A stretch of 64,000 nt of DNA, taken from Lichenostomus cassidix (lineage: Eukaryota; Chordata; Aves; Passeriformes; Meliphagidae). Within the stretch, counting starts at the first letter, position 1. Every line of letters begins with the position of its first letter. Where the stretch lies: positions 19,187,495 to 19,251,494 of the forward strand of contig CM039187.1 in assembly GCA_008360975.2 (NCBI GenBank), given 5' to 3'. Made by a program: the position numbers and the translations under genes. This document shows positions 1-15,200 of this stretch, piece after piece. Below the pieces are notes generated by a model. The model searched no databases. It saw only the letters and a program-made list of their open reading frames with translations, and was not told the origin of the DNA.

Positions 1-106
1 TGTTAGCAGTGACAAGCTATCCTTGTAGGCAACAATTTATCCTTCTTGGAACAATTTGAAACACATTTACAGTTCTAAACTTCATGGGTGTGTTTTCTTT
101 TTGTAG

Positions 107-238
107 ATTCACTGGTTTTCAATTTTCAATTCTTTTATGATGGTGATCTTTCTGGTTGGCCTAGTGTCTATGATATTAATGAGAACTTTGCGAAAAGATT
201 ATGCAAGATACAGCAAGGAGGAAGAAATGGATGATATG
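107..238 (+). CDS. TM9SF3: TM9SF3 exon (1st of 10 visible): first membrane segment
   Basis: This exon has 44 codons in phase 0. It follows a TTTTTGTAG acceptor and ends at a GTAAGA donor. It starts [12 protein letters not shown], the end of the lumenal domain leading into the first membrane segment. The charged cytosolic stretch [16 protein letters not shown] follows. Confidence 0.96.
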
Positions 239-3200
239 GTAAGATCTGCATTCACGCTTTCAAAACTTTTTTTTAAGGCTTATTGTTTTCTTGTCATACA
301 TTCATTGTGTTAGCAGCTCTGGATGGCTTTCTTCAGTTGGACAGAAAATTGCCTTTTGTGTGTCTTGAAAGTGTTACTGGTTTTCTTTATAACATGCTTC
401 TAGGTTGCAATCCAAAAATCTCTCTGTAGTCATTGTGTTAATGTCTATATCCAACCTTAGGATAAATAGGGTCTATTCTGACTTTGTAGTAGGAGCCTGG
501 TGTACTCCTACGCACCTCAGAGGATTTAGGGATAGGGAGGCATTCTGATAGATTTTATTGTGTGATACATTCAGGTAGTAATTTGTTGTTCGCTTCCATA
601 AGCATCTGAAAAGTGAACTTTTCTCTTAGATTTGATGCATTTGGAAGAGAAGACTTACTTGCACTTGAAGTTGCTTTATTAAATCAGACCTTTCGTTTAT
701 ATCTAGCTCGTGTGTTTGTCTTTAATTGTCATGACTAGACTTTAAATTTGTTGTTGTTGTTCCCAGGACAGAGATCTAGGTGATGAGTATGGGTGGAAGC
801 AGGTCCATGGAGATGTGTTTAGACCTTCCAGTCATCCTCTAATATTTTCATCGCTTATTGGTTCTGGCTGTCAAATTTTTGCTGTGTCTCTTATAGTCAT
901 TGTTGTTGCAATGATAGAAGATTTATACACAGAGTAAGTATAATTGTGTCATGTCTTCCATATATAAATGTTTAAGTGAACAAAATAATTACAAAAATTA
1001 CTGTTCTAACTGGCGTGAAGAAAGTGTTTGACAGTCTTTAGTCATAACCTGTAGATCAGATGTAGTATTAAGTGCTCTTTTAATTTGTAATGAAACTTTG
1101 TTCTTCTGTTACCATGTGAGTCAGTCTCTTTTGATTTTCTCTATTAGTGCTTGCTTTTTGAATGATTTCTTATGAAACTAGTTTGTTCTGCAGAACCACA
1201 AGTAGATAATATTGGAAATGTATGCTAAAAGGTACATACTTCACTCCTGGTTTCATCCAGAGTGACAAGATGTTTCTATTTCCCCATCATGTCCTGTAAA
1301 GACTTGAGTGTGCTCTCTTCTGAATAGTTCTGTTTTCTGCTGACAAGTCAGTATTAAGTCAGTCTTATCCACATGTCTGCTTGGGAATGAAGAAGTAATT
1401 CTTTAACTTCTTTTGAACGCATAGTGCTCAGCCTGGGTTGATGTAAAATCCCCAGCAACAGGTGAGCTGTGGTCCTGACTGAAGAGAACTTATTTAAACC
1501 AAGGAGATAATACTCAAATTTAACACACTACTTGTAGTTCAGCTGTTTTCTTCCTTTTCCTCTTAATTTGACTGAGATTTTTCGGTTACTGCATGGACTT
1601 CATCTGTGTCTGTAGTGATTATATATTGGATATTGAGGGAATTACTGGCTTCTGTTTTGGGTTTTTTTGTTTTTTCACAAGTGCTTTGCTTTAAGCAATG
1701 ACTAATCTTTCACCTGTGAACATCACCTGTAACTTGATTTTAGCAAGTTGTAATACTTCTAAGGTGCCACCAGAGAGAACTCTTGCTTTTGTATTTAGCA
1801 GCCTTTTATTGGTGTGTTTAAAAAGCCACTCTGTAGTATCAGAATCTTGGCATATTTTCGTTTTTCATAGGGTGTTATTCCTTCCTTGTCCCCCATGGTT
1901 ATATTTCTAGACAGGCATACATATACCCTTTTAATTGTGGACTATGTCAGCTGTTCAGAGGACAAAATGAAACCATTGCAGAATGCATATGCCTTGTAGG
2001 GAAGCTGTAAGTTAGTAATGACAACTGTAAAACATGTCAGAACAGTATTTTTTGAAAAGATATGTGTGCGTAGTCTTTTATTGCAATAAGCCTTTCTATC
2101 ACTTTCAAAGTGGGTACGTAGTGGAACAATTGGCCAAATCTGGTGCAGACAATTCTTATGTTTAGGGAAATAGCAACAAGTCTGGTGTTTTTACTGGCAG
2201 CCTGGATTTATACAGTGGCAGTGCCATTTCAGACTGTGCCTGCTCTTGGGAGTTTCTAAATTGTCTTTAGTTATGAGAAGTTTTTAAGAAACAGATGTTA
2301 GCCAAACTGTCCTTTAGCGTGTGTGACCAGCAGGTATATTTGCTTTGGTCATGCAGTCATAGAAGCCTAAGTGCTAAAGGTTGCTTCTTTGAGTACAGCA
2401 AGCATCCAGGAATGGTTCCTCAAAAACTAAAATGGCAGTAACTAGAATCTCTCAGAGCAACTCATTTGAAGGAAGTATAGTAAGTTGGCTGAAAATCTAC
2501 TGCTATTTGCTGTTGAAGAATAGCAGAGGGTTCTGGGGAAACAACTCTATTAATGAATAACATTTATATCTTCCTATTCTTAGACATGATTTTTAAAAAT
2601 GTATTTGGAAATGGCTTCTTTGATGTAGAATTATTACCTTTGCCTGTAAAATTTCAGAAAAATTATGCTAAAATTAGTAGTCCAACATTTAATGGGGTGA
2701 CATTTAAAAATTACTAAGCTCTTCTGATTGCACTACGCGATGCTGATTTGTGACTTCATTATAGTATTTATAGTTTCTAAATCTAATTTTCTGCAAGATG
2801 AACACTTTCGATCTTAGAAGTTAATTTCTGAGGGATGGCAGAAATGTTATTCACAATCTTAGTATATTTTTGTTAATACTGGCCTTTTGACATTTTATCT
2901 GCAGTTGAATCTTACACTTAATGTATGTAATGTAAATAGTTATTTATGCACAAAGTACCCACATCTAAATGAGAGTATTTTTATCAGAGGTGAGATTCTG
3001 TACTCCAGTGTAAACAAATGCATGTTAGAAAAGAATGTAGTATGTCAAAAATCTTTTTCCCACATTGAATTAGACTTGGCCAAAAGTTTTGTATACAAAC
3101 AGTTCTCATTCTTACACAGATTTTTGCAGTTTAAGCATCTTTAAATTTTTGTATTGCATAAAAATAATAAATAACTCCTTCTGCTAAAAATACAGTATTT

Positions 3201-6200
3201 TTTTTCCCTTACCATGTTTGGTTTTGTATTTCATTCATCAAAAAATCCCTTCTTGCAGGAGAGGATCAATGCTTAGTACAGCTATATTTGTTTATGCTGC
3301 AACATCGCCAGTGAATGGATATTTTGGAGGAAGCCTTTATGCTAGACAAGGAGGTAAATTGTTTCCATGTTTCATCATTTTCATTGCATTGTTAAATGGA
3401 GGAGTTACTATTTTCTGATTTGCACCAATATAGAAGTGTCCTCATGGAGTTAGGTCATTCAAACGGAATCAATAAAATTCTTAATAAACAGAAAACATCT
3501 TGAGCATATTTAACTTTCATATTATCTACTCAGTATTGGCTACACTTTCTAAAAAGATAACTGAAGTCTTAGGTTAATTTAAAAGAACTAAGGGACTGTT
3601 AATAGTTGTGACTTCTGAATTGCTTGTTACACTCTTTTATGTAATGTTTTGGCTCATGGCATCCACAGAGTATTAATAGCCTCTCCCTTTTGTATAACAT
3701 ATTGTTAAACAGCTCATGTCATCTCTAGATGACTCCTACCTGTTCCTCTTCCTGTATGTACTAGGGGGGTTATGTTAGGCTAACACAAAAAGGATGAGTA
3801 TAGATTATTTTCCAGACCATTAATTGTGGAAGGGGAAAACTGTATATATCATCTTTTAAAGAAGGTCGTTCTGCTTTCCATTATATGCTCTACTTTATAC
3901 TTAGCAAATCAAAGTGAGTATCAGTAGAGAGCAGAAGCCAAATAAAATTGACAGAAGATTTGAACAAGCTGTCTTCAAATGCTCCCCACTATGCCTCTGA
4001 GTTATGACCAGTTAGATTCTTGCAGTCCACTAGCTTCATCCATTCCCTGTGCTGCAATAAAAGAATAGTCAATATCTATTATCTTCTAGAGTGCTTAGAA
4101 AAAATACTTCTAGTAAGTTCACAAAAGAAAGTTTGTATCTGTTTAGCATGATATACCTGTTAGTGTTCAATCTCAACTGCTCTTTTGAGTTTGGAGGTTA
4201 AAAGTTTCTTTTCATGTGGCTTGTTTATAAACCTAGCAATTTGTACAAAACCAGATCTAGGTAGAGAAGGGTTGCAGTGCTGAAATGTACCGTGCTCTAC
4301 GGTCCAGCCAGGTTTTGGTTGGTTTTTTATTTTACACATCAGACATGTATCAAACTGAAATGCTGGTTATGTTGGCTCATGGTGAAAATACATATGATTG
4401 TCTTGAAGAAAATATACCTTTTTTTTTTTCTGTTTCACTTACTGCATATTAATATCATGATGTATAAATATAGACAATATTTAAGAGCATAAAAAGTACA
4501 GGCAATACAGATAGGGGAAAATTTTAAAATATTGCCCAAGAGGGTTTCTTTGAGCTCCTCAGGGAGCTCTAAACTTAGTAATAACTGCTAACAAGTGTTG
4601 CTGTTCCCTTGATGCTTGGAGTTTAGAAATCACTTTCTTTCTACCTTTTCCGCTGTTGAAGGTGTCAAGAGTCCTGTTTTCCTGTATGCTAAATGCTGTG
4701 GCATTTTGGTTTATACCAAGGATAGCCAGTTCCTTAATGCATCCTGAATATGGGTAGTCAGCTTGGTTGGATCAAGCCAACCTGGAGCAGGTGCTGCCTG
4801 GAAGCAGCTGTAGTGCTGAGCTGTCCTGGAGCAGTGCTGAGCTCCCCTGTGCTCTCAGAGTGGGAGCAGGCTCTGCACAGGGCCAGCTCTGCTCTCTCTG
4901 TCTCTTCTCATCTGCAGCTACATACACCCTTAGGTTTCACAAGTGGTGCTTTGTCCAGCTTAGGCAGCATATGCTGTTCTTCAGCTGAAATGTTCCCATT
5001 TCAAACTGTTAGTTTGCTCTTAGCTCATGTATCAATGTAATATGTTGTAACTTATTTCTTTGGCCTTTTTGTGGGAGAAGTAGTCAAACATAAAAATTCT
5101 GGAGTGCTTGCTAATAATTTTTTTTTTTTTTTTAATATGCTGTATCTCACCAGTCCCATTGGTATGTCCCTTCTTACAGGAAGGAGATGGATAAAGCAGA
5201 TGTTCATCGGAGCCTTCCTTATTCCAGCAATGGTGTGTGGGACTGCCTTCTTCATCAACTTCATTGCCATCTATTACCATGCTTCAAGAGCTATACCCTT
5301 TGGAACCATGGTGAGTTTTTTATTGGAGAATTTAAACTCCACTGTAGACATAGATAAACTACATTAAAAAAAATATAAATACAATTGTGAGTCATAGCTT
5401 TAGCTTCCTAGTTAAAAAAATTTGTTGGGGGAGGGGTTTAAGGTGCTTCAAGTATAATTAATTTTAATCACGATAGCAACAGCTGTTAGATGCCAAAAAC
5501 AGTCTTCTCTCTGCTTAAAATGAGACTTCTACTTTGTGTTCAAGCTTAGTGTTTTAACAACATGGAAAGTTAGCGACTTGAATTTCCTTCTGGATGGCCA
5601 GTGCAAACTGCTTATAATATAAAATGCGATACAAAGGGATTCCAAGTGAAAGATACTTCTAAGTCATTGCAATCCAACAAAAAGTAAAAATAAATAGCCA
5701 GGCAACAACATGAGATAAGACATTCTGAGCAGATCTGTCTTTACAGAAATGACTCACTCATTGCCTAAATACCAGCTTTTTGCATTGATTTAATTTTTGT
5801 AAAACTACTAAATGTAATATAAAGCTAAACGTGTTTCTAAACTCTTTACCTACTTTTTCTGGTTTTCTCCTTCAAGAAATTAGACTAAAATTCTATCTTT
5901 GAATATGTTTGTATTAGTTGGTCAGTGTCCCAAAGCAATACTGTGTTGGTTTTTTCTTTCCTATGCTAGCAGCCATACAATACTGTCATAAAAGTTTACA
6001 GCATTGATCTTTGATATGTGCAAAGAGGCTCTGTTTTACTGCTAAGGAAGCAGTTACGGTATCACATTTCTCACTTGTATTCCCATTTGGAGGCCAGGAA
6101 TGCTGAGGGAAGGCAATTCCACCTGTGCTGAAGTTTGTCTTGTGAATTTGTTCAACTTTTAAGATCATGGGCACGTGCATGCAAAAGCAAATGGATATAT

Positions 6201-9200
6201 AAATCTTCAGGGTTCACTTAATCAGGATGTTGGGACTCTCTATACACAGTGATTTTAATGTTTGCAAGGTTTTATGAAAGTGTTTGAATCATTGTGACTG
6301 TGGCAATAAAACTAAAGTGGAGTTAGCAGGCAAGCAGGTTATGAATCGGAAATTTCATCAGAATGAGCAACGCTCTAATGGCTTCAAATCAACAAGCTGG
6401 TTTGTAGAGGGAAATGGAAATTGTTTGCAATTACCGTGTTATGCTTCAGGTTGAAGTCTTCAGGAAGCCCTCTGGCTTTATGGATAAGATGCCATTGTGT
6501 CTTTCCACCTCTGTTTTCAATGTAAAGAAGCTTCCATAACTGTCTAATAAAAACTTGCTGCTGATTTCTTGGGGAAGTAAAGCCTCTACCATCTAAAGAA
6601 ATAATGTCCTTTACCTGATATGTCTTGAAACTACCCTCCTTGATTTAAAGTGCTGGCAAATATTGCCCCCTCATCTTGGCTACTGTAAATCTGGAAAAAG
6701 CAGAAACTGAGTTGCTGGGAAAAGTCCTTTAGCTAAAAGGTTGCTGAGACTATTCTTAAATATGTCATCCTGCACTTTGCCAGTTTTGCATTGCTGTTTC
6801 CCAGTGAAATATCTAAGTTGTCTCTGTGACTTAATTCTTCCCTCCAGAGAGATTTTCCTATGGAATTTAAGCAAGGGCAGCTAATAGAATCAAATCCAGG
6901 AGATCCCAACTAACACCCAGTTGCTGCATCTTTTGTCTGCCTGGTGGCTTTTCTTCTACACTTTGTCTTGAAATCCTCAAATTGATAGGGCTCTTCAGGA
7001 TCTTCATGCATCTCACTGTCATTGTAGCCTGCTTTGAACTTCAACATTTCATTCACTTTGTATAACTCATTCCTGGTGTCTGGATCTCCTTGAAGATGTG
7101 GCAGGGCCTGGGAAGATGCAAAGCTTGTTTCTGAAATCAGTGTTCACTCTTGGTACTCTGTCCTTAGCCCTTTTGGATATACTTGCAAACTGTCTTACCT
7201 GTGGAGTGGCAAACCTTCTGCAGTGAAATACACCATGAGCATGAACAAAGGCTTAATCTCTTCTTTGGGATAGCTTTCAGCTGCCTTCCCTTCAGAATGA
7301 AGTCAGAATGTTACCGATTTTATTCAAATACAAGAGCTTTTTAAAACTTGATGCATGAAAGCTTTTAACTCCTTAAGCATATGAAGGAGATATATCTCTC
7401 TGCTTTTTTCACTCATCCCTTCACCTTTATAGAAATGCAATGAGTACTGTTCAATTATTAATTCCTTTGGAGTCCAAATTTTTTTTGGTGTATTTTGTTT
7501 ATTATATCTTGTTACTAGTGAACATTGAGTTTCTAAAGTTGTTATACATCTTGACTTAGTTTCTATCTATGTTTATCGGTCTTTTCATTGTATTTACCAA
7601 TCGTCTTTATGATTTTTTTGTGTTTGGATTATATATAAAAAGCGGAGCATGGAAGATTTAAGAAAAATTTCAAATATTGGTATGTGGAATGACTTCTCCA
7701 TAATATGTTTGAGGAGTATGGTACTAGTTCTGTGCAGAAGTACTGAGTAATGCAGAATTTCTACAGAGTACAGCATGATTGAATTTGAAGGGACCCTTTT
7801 AATTCTGGCATTTCATAAGTTGTGACTGCTTACGTTGTTCTATGAGTGATGCATAATTTAAAGATTTCCATTAAGGCTACTATGACTAATGTAATATTCT
7901 GACTGCAGAATCTATGCAGCTCTTCTGTTAACTGTTTCAAGATGTATCATTTTTGTTTTGTTTGAGCAGTAGGTTCTTTTGTGGCTAACATTTCCAGTGT
8001 GCATCTTTAATGATTTAATTAAATAAGGTTAAGCACACTGTATTTTTTGGGGGGATTGAGAACCCAGTGTATGTGTCTTTGGTACCTTTTTCTGAAAAGA
8101 AAAATATGTTTCCTCCAACAGATAGCTTAATCCAAGCTGCAGCTTTCTCTGACAGCTTTGAGTTGGTACATGTTTTGACTGCCGCAGAAAAAAGAGGACC
8201 TGGCAGTGCCAAAGGTTTTCATGCCTTGAGCCAGATAAGGAAATACACCCGGCTAAAAAGAGAAAAAAATCATTACATTACATACATTCAGAAAGGTGCT
8301 TCCTCAAATTGCTTGAAAGTGACTGTAGAACCCTTGGTCAAACCCCTTAGTTCTGCTAAAAATAGACACAGCTTAATTCTTCTGCCTGCGTTTTCAACAG
8401 TTCCATTTATTACCCAAAGCAACACCCCAGATTAACAACTTAGTTGTAATAATTAATAACACTCTATTTTGGAGCCTTCTATTCTATTCTTGTAATGTTT
8501 GGATGATATGCAGAAAACTGTTGCATTATATAAATTTAGTAACCTCTATATGGGAGACAGTCTCATGACTGAGAGTGCATTTTGGTAGCTGACAGGGAAG
8601 ATCAAGCTGCTGCTTTGACAGTTAATTTTTATTGCTTTTCTTCCCTGTGCATTAAGCAGTCAAGGCACCATAGCCTGCCAGTAGCTGTTTAATATTAGAT
8701 ATGCTCATAAAAATTTTAATTATCACCTCAGAATGAAGTTTAATCTACAGTTGTCAGAAAATATGAAACACATGGCGCTAGGAAATAAATTATATCCCTC
8801 TTGACAATGTTTCCTTTCAAATATGGAAAACTGAATTCTGCACGTTCAGTTGAGGGCAGTAAAATATTCTTTCCCCATCAAAACAAAACAAAAAGGAGTT
8901 ATAAAGAATGCAGTATTCGTGAGGTTGACAGTCTCTTCTGTGGCAACTAAAACCTGCAAACTAAATCAGCTGGTAATGTATAAATAAGATACTTTGTACA
9001 ACAAAATTGCAACAGTGTAAAGTATTTTTTAATGTACTGGCTTGGTACAAAAACTCGTGTACTATGTCTTGAGTAATATGGGTTATAGAGAACTTGTGTT
9101 TGCTTGATGATAAAATAGGTTTGAGGATGTAATATATTTGCCTCTTTGCATAATTTGTGTTTTATGAAGCAGTAGTTAAAATGGTTCTCTGAATTTCTCA

Positions 9201-12200
9201 TAACTGATGTTACAGTAATAATTCTCTTAAAAGACTCATAAAGACATAACTTTCTTATCTCTGCCTGTCACACAACTACTGATATTGGGGTCTGGCTTTT
9301 TTAGTATGTTGTCAGTGACCTCTGTAGGGAAGCTTTTGCATAGGGTAGAGCAGGTATGTGTGTTGACCTTATCTTCCATTCTCCTTTCCATTTGTGATGG
9401 TGGAGGCCATTAAGTGCCTGAACTGCTTTTCCCGTTGTGTTCTTACACATGGAAGCCTTTTAGGCAGAAATCTTGTAACTTCATCTTTAAGACCCTTGTT
9501 ACCCCAGTGCCCTGTGTTTGCTTCAGTTAGGATTTAGACTGTAGGTTTGGATATTGCCCAGCCAGCATCATCGCTGCCCTTGCCATCTGTGGCCACAGGC
9601 ACTACCTTGTTTCACCAGTCGGCAGTCTGAGCAGGTAGTCTACCTGTGAGTCAGAAAGCAAGAAAGAAGAAGCTACTGAGTTCAACATGGTGTGTACAGC
9701 CAGTACCGGTTTTGTTGGTCACCTTACTAAGACCAGCAGGTTGCTGTCACCAGGGTGGTCTTATCTCAGTAGAAAGACCATTCACTTCTTCTTCACTTTG
9801 TACAGCTTTATCAGAGCCAGCTGGGAATAGAAGGCATTCCTGAGCCTGTGCTGTGGTTCATCCTTATCTGCTTAACTGGGTCTCCTTTGCACTGCAAAAT
9901 TATCTCAGATAATTTTTAGACTCCTGAATGGCTCCAGGATAAAAGGAAAAAAACATACTTCACTCTCAGGTGTCCTCAAAGCATACATTAAGACAGGTGG
10001 CATTTCAGTGCTTGCTTACCTGTTTTTTTTGAGTAATGGAAGAAGATAAATAGGAGATACTAAATTATTGTGTAAAAACTGCTTTATTGTTATTATATTA
10101 TTTATACTGCAAGTATGAGTACGAGTTAGTGTCTCCTTATTTACCAGTGAAGCTTCATATTTTGGTGGCTCATGAAGTAATTCTTTAATAACCTCTCCTC
10201 AAAGATACACAGAGCAGTCCGGAAAGTGCTTGTGCTTGTTGACCCACCAGTTCGGTGTACCCCTCCTGTGAAGCATGAAGGCTTGCTCCATCCCACCCCA
10301 GGCAATGTTTTCGCTTCACATCTGACCTAAACTAGCCACTGATAGAAGAATAATCCACTGACTTCAGTCAAATGTTGCCTCAAATTCGTGTGATTCACCT
10401 AATGCTAAGTTTGTATTGAGCTAATGTAATTCTTTCTTTTCAGCTGCTTGCAGTAGATTTCTTAGTTCCAACATACATGAGCAGCTTTTATTTATCCTTA
10501 GAGTAACTGCTTCTTAAGCAAGTCACTGTGTGTTCCTAGACCTATTCCTCTGTCTGTTGTTTTGCATTAATCTGCTGCCATGAATTTCGCATTCTGATGG
10601 AGTGAAGACAAATGTAGCTCCTTTGCTCAGGAGGCACCAGAGTGTACACAGAGCCTCAGGCAATAAAGCCATTAAAAGGCAGTATTTTCATATGTTTGCA
10701 TAGAAAAGGTCACAGTGTCAGTATTCAGAGCTGTGGTGATTGCATTATGGGCAACTGTTCCATCTTTAGTTATCAATATCAGAAAGTTACCAAACTGTCT
10801 AATGCTAATTCATTTTGTGCTAAAGAGTTACGAGTAGAGAATGTCTTGCTAAACTCTTGAAATTTTCCTATTTTGGAAGATAAATTATGTTGCCTTTAAG
10901 GAATAAAAAAAAAACGGAACTACATAAGCATAGTGGCAAAAAAAGATTCATGGTAGATTTTTAGAGAGGCTGTTCCATTGGAAAGAGCTCGAACATTGGC
11001 TTGACCTTTCCTGCATTGTGCATGAACTTGATTTCTATATGTAAGTGGGGTCTTTGTGCTTCTAAATTGTGTATCTTTGCATACCAGTGGCCACTGGTTT
11101 CTTTGTCAGTTTATGTTCTTAATTGCCTGGTTGGTGTGTAGTGGAAAAAATTGAATCCAAAATTGAATCAAAATTAGTAGCATTCTGACATGGTTTTGTG
11201 ATTCTTACTGGTTTTTTTTAATTGGTTCGTTAATTTTGGGATTTTTTTTTAATTGGATTAAAAATTTTGTACCCAACAGTTGTAATTTTGTGTGCAACTA
11301 CCTAACTGCTAGATGTTAATCTCCAGGGATAACACTCTCTGCAAAAGTGTAGAACATGCTGACAATACTTTCTGCTATGAAGTACCATGAAGATTTCCTT
11401 TTATTTCTTGTGCAGTGTATTGAGTATAATGATTAGATAGAAAGTAATGTAATGGGTCTGTTCTCTCAACTGATGCATGAAAATATACTTTATAATGTTT
11501 ATTAGAAAGTATCCCAGGGAAAAAATGCTTCAGTTTGATAAAATGTGTGTTGACTAATGCTTCATAACTAGGAGTATGATTCTACAGCAATAACTACTAA
11601 GGACTAATACTGGTTGGTTATCTTCTATTGTTGTCTTAGACATGGTTTTTTTAGTTACAGCTTTAATTTTTTGCTTGCAGGTGGCAGTGTGCTGTATTTG
11701 TTTCTTTGTCATCCTTCCATTGAACCTTGTTGGAACTATTCTTGGCCGAAATCTGTCAGGGCAGCCTAATTTTCCATGTCGTGTCAATGCAGTGCCTCGT
11801 CCTATACCAGAGAAGAAATGGTAAAGACAACAATGACTGTTAACTAGAAGTATTCGCTTCAGTACATTTAAAATTACTTTTCTGGTGTTCAGTTTTAACG
11901 GAATAACTTCTTTTATTTAAATTGAGTTGTGCCTAGAAAACCAATCAACTGACATTTTCCTAATATGATTTTCCTTTTGAATTAAAACACCATGGTTAAT
12001 AGCTGTAGCAGATTTTACACTTCTGGATCACTGACTCACATTTTGCCTGAAATGCTCTTTAGTCCCTATGTAAAGGGGATGGTCCCAACTCAGTACTTGT
12101 ATAGGTATATTGACACTAAAACCTCTCCTCTTCAATTAATGCCTTAGAGGTTTAGGATTGAATGTACCTTGGAGGCAGAACTAGCCTGATTAATGGACTC

Positions 12201-15200
12201 CATACCCAAGCTGAGACATTTGCAGGGTTATGGTGGGGAGAAGCTTGAAATGCTGTTCCCAATTCTGTACTTTTGTTGATGGCACAGAGCCTAAAATATT
12301 ATACGTATATGGTTTGAATTGTGAAGAAGCCTTTATTTGCAGTGAATGTAAAGGGGTGCCTAGTCTCAAAAAGTATACTTAGGTTTTCAGAAAAATTATG
12401 AATGCAATCACTTTTTCCTATTAAATTAAATCTGAGGTGGAAGCAGCTAGCTACGGAAATTAAAATATCCTCAGAGGATTTTTTAAATAGATTTTCGTGC
12501 TTTCCCTGTTCAGAGGAATGGAACAGACAGAGTGAAAGGGGCATTGAAACGTGTAAACTTGTGAAGTCCAGGAAGTGCAGCACACTTAGTCTCTTGTTAG
12601 TGGGGAATTGTGCAGCTCAGATGTTAGAATTTGGTTTATATTGTGACCTGTATCTTGGGAATCTGATGGGTTATTCTGGATCAGCATGACACTTAAAAAA
12701 TAAGATACTTCTCTTGACAATGATGAAGTAACACACCATCATCTTAGACAAGTCTCCCTATAAATAGTAAAAGAAGCTACAAATGAAATCCCTGGTTACT
12801 AGCTGGATTCAGCATCATTGCAAGTACTACAGAGAGGTCACCTTTAGTGACAGTGTGTTCTGCAGGTAGCTGGGTATTCATTTTTATCTATATGTTCATG
12901 ACTCAGTATAGCATTAATAATGAACACTGGTTCCTAATTATATAACCAGTATCCTGTGAGATTTTCCTTGCACTTTTTGCAGTATTTGTAGCCATGAACA
13001 GCACTGTGTTTTCACTGCCTTCATGCAAGGCTAGTGGATGTCATGGACCTTGATTGCTTAGGCCCTTTTTGGGAAGAAAGATTCTTTCTGTGGCTTATGG
13101 CTGGTTAGATGGCTAACCTTATGCCTGTAGGTGATAAGCATGAGCCTAATGTTTTGTTTCAGCTTTCCCCAAGAATAACTTCTTTTATCCATGCACATGA
13201 TATTTTTGAGGGAATCTTCCTAATCTGCTGGTATGAGACAGAAATGTTCTTGTTAGCATGCCTTTTAAACAATGTTCTGTGCTATATTAATTATCTCGTC
13301 TTAATATGATTATAAATTAAACATTTCTGTTGTCCCTAAACTAATCCTAATATCTTTCAGGTTCATGGAACCAGCTGTTATTGTTTGCCTAGGTGGAATC
13401 CTCCCTTTTGGATCAATTTTTATTGAAATGTGAGTATACCAGCTGCTTCCCAGTTTGATTAAAAATTACAACTTAGTTAAATTACAACATGATCAACATA
13501 TTTTGTTTACTCTTCAGGTATTTCATTTTTACTTCCTTCTGGGCTTACAAGATCTACTACGTTTATGGCTTTATGATGCTGGTTCTGGTTATCCTCTGCA
13601 TTGTGACAGTTTGTGTGACCATCGTTTGTACGTATTTCCTGCTTAATGCAGAGGATTACAGGTGGTAAGTGTTGCATTATTTTCAGAGTCAACCAGATTG
13701 TGAGACTTCTGTAGAAAAGTAGTGTTTCTTCAGTCTAGATGGGTCTTTTCCAAGTGCTTTGTGCATCTTCTGGGGAAGCCTTTTAGTTCAATGTATGATG
13801 GTCACATGTGTTTACTTTTAGGCAATGGACAAGCTTTCTTTCTGCGGCATCAACTGCGATTTATGTTTACATGTACTCCTTTTACTACTACTTTTTCAAG
13901 ACAAAGTAAGTGATAGTTTTCTTGAATATCAGATTACTGTATTGCCAAATAAGTTTTATTGATAAAAAACAGGGGAAATACCTAGCATAAATGTCTCTCT
14001 CTCTTTTTCAGGATGTATGGCTTGTTTCAAACATCATTTTACTTTGGTTATATGGCAGTATTTAGCACAGCTTTGGGAATAATGTGTGGTAAGTTGCAGA
14101 TATTTTGACAGTGTTCTAACAAATTTTTTCAGACTCATATTTCTGACTTTAATTTGTGATTTTTTAATTGGTGGTGGAATGTGTATGTCTGCAAGATCTT
14201 CTCAAGAAGTCTTTAAGAAGAATCCTAAGAGTTTCCTACTTATACTTTGTTCCTGCCTTATATAGGAGATTCCTATGGATTGTTTCTTCTGATAGGAAGA
14301 TAATTTATGTACTGTGCAGAGAATTTCACTCTCAGTGCAAACTTGAAAGATTCAGTATTTGACAAGAAATCATGCAAAATGGTTTCTGAATAAAGTTTTG
14401 CTTTGGAATTTTTACTGTTGCCTAAGACAAGGAGCTAGGTGCACCTATTGAGGCAGCAGTGATAGCACAATACTGATGACAATACCATCTGTATCTTGTG
14501 GCATGTATATATGAGGGTGAGAAGAACAGAGGACTGAAAACTTGAGGATAACATTGGAGAAATAAATATTGCAACATTCACAGGTGAGGAGAGTGCAGGG
14601 TGCTCCTGGGTGCAGCTGGATTTTGTTGCTTTTTAAGATACTATTTTGACAGATGTGTAGAGGAAAACATAGTTCATGGCAGGGAGGTCATCTGATAAAG
14701 CTAAGCACTTGTTCATGTGTTAACTTTATTTTTATAATTTCCTTTATGACTTTCAGAATGTGCTTCTTGATTCTTTTGCACTTTTCTATAATGTTGGGGT
14801 TTTTGTGGGTGATGTTTATTTAGTACTTTTTAGCAGTGAATGAATAGTCCTATAGCTAGTAGGAAGATTCCTTAGAATTATATTTGAGACATATGAGATG
14901 TCTTACAGGAACTTACTTCTGTTAAGTATACATTTTGTGATATCTCAAGAGAGTGAGTGATACCATAATCTTTATAAAAAGGGGAGGGAATTCATTGCTT
15001 AACAGCTGAGTACCTGTTCCCCTTTTCTTGCATACAGTCTAATCTTGCTTCATCAGGTTCTTGGCACATTACAAGACTTCCCTGCTGTTTTGGTAGTCTT
15101 GCAGCTTTTTTTTTCTTTAATAGGCTTATACTTTTCAGCTCTAATGTTTTGTTTCTAAAGTGCTCAGGCTGTTATTGATTAAAATGTCTATGATGCAGAA

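Noticed and set aside
7770..7810. Sequence faintly like a reverse-oriented CR1 end (GAATTTGAAGGGACCC)
   Set aside because: Only a short match, without the neighbouring CR1 sequence or the 3' repeat.
13507..13913. Open frames on the opposite strand or in shifted frames over TM9SF3 exons
   Set aside because: They are shadows of the spliced exons at 13518-13664 and 13822-13905.
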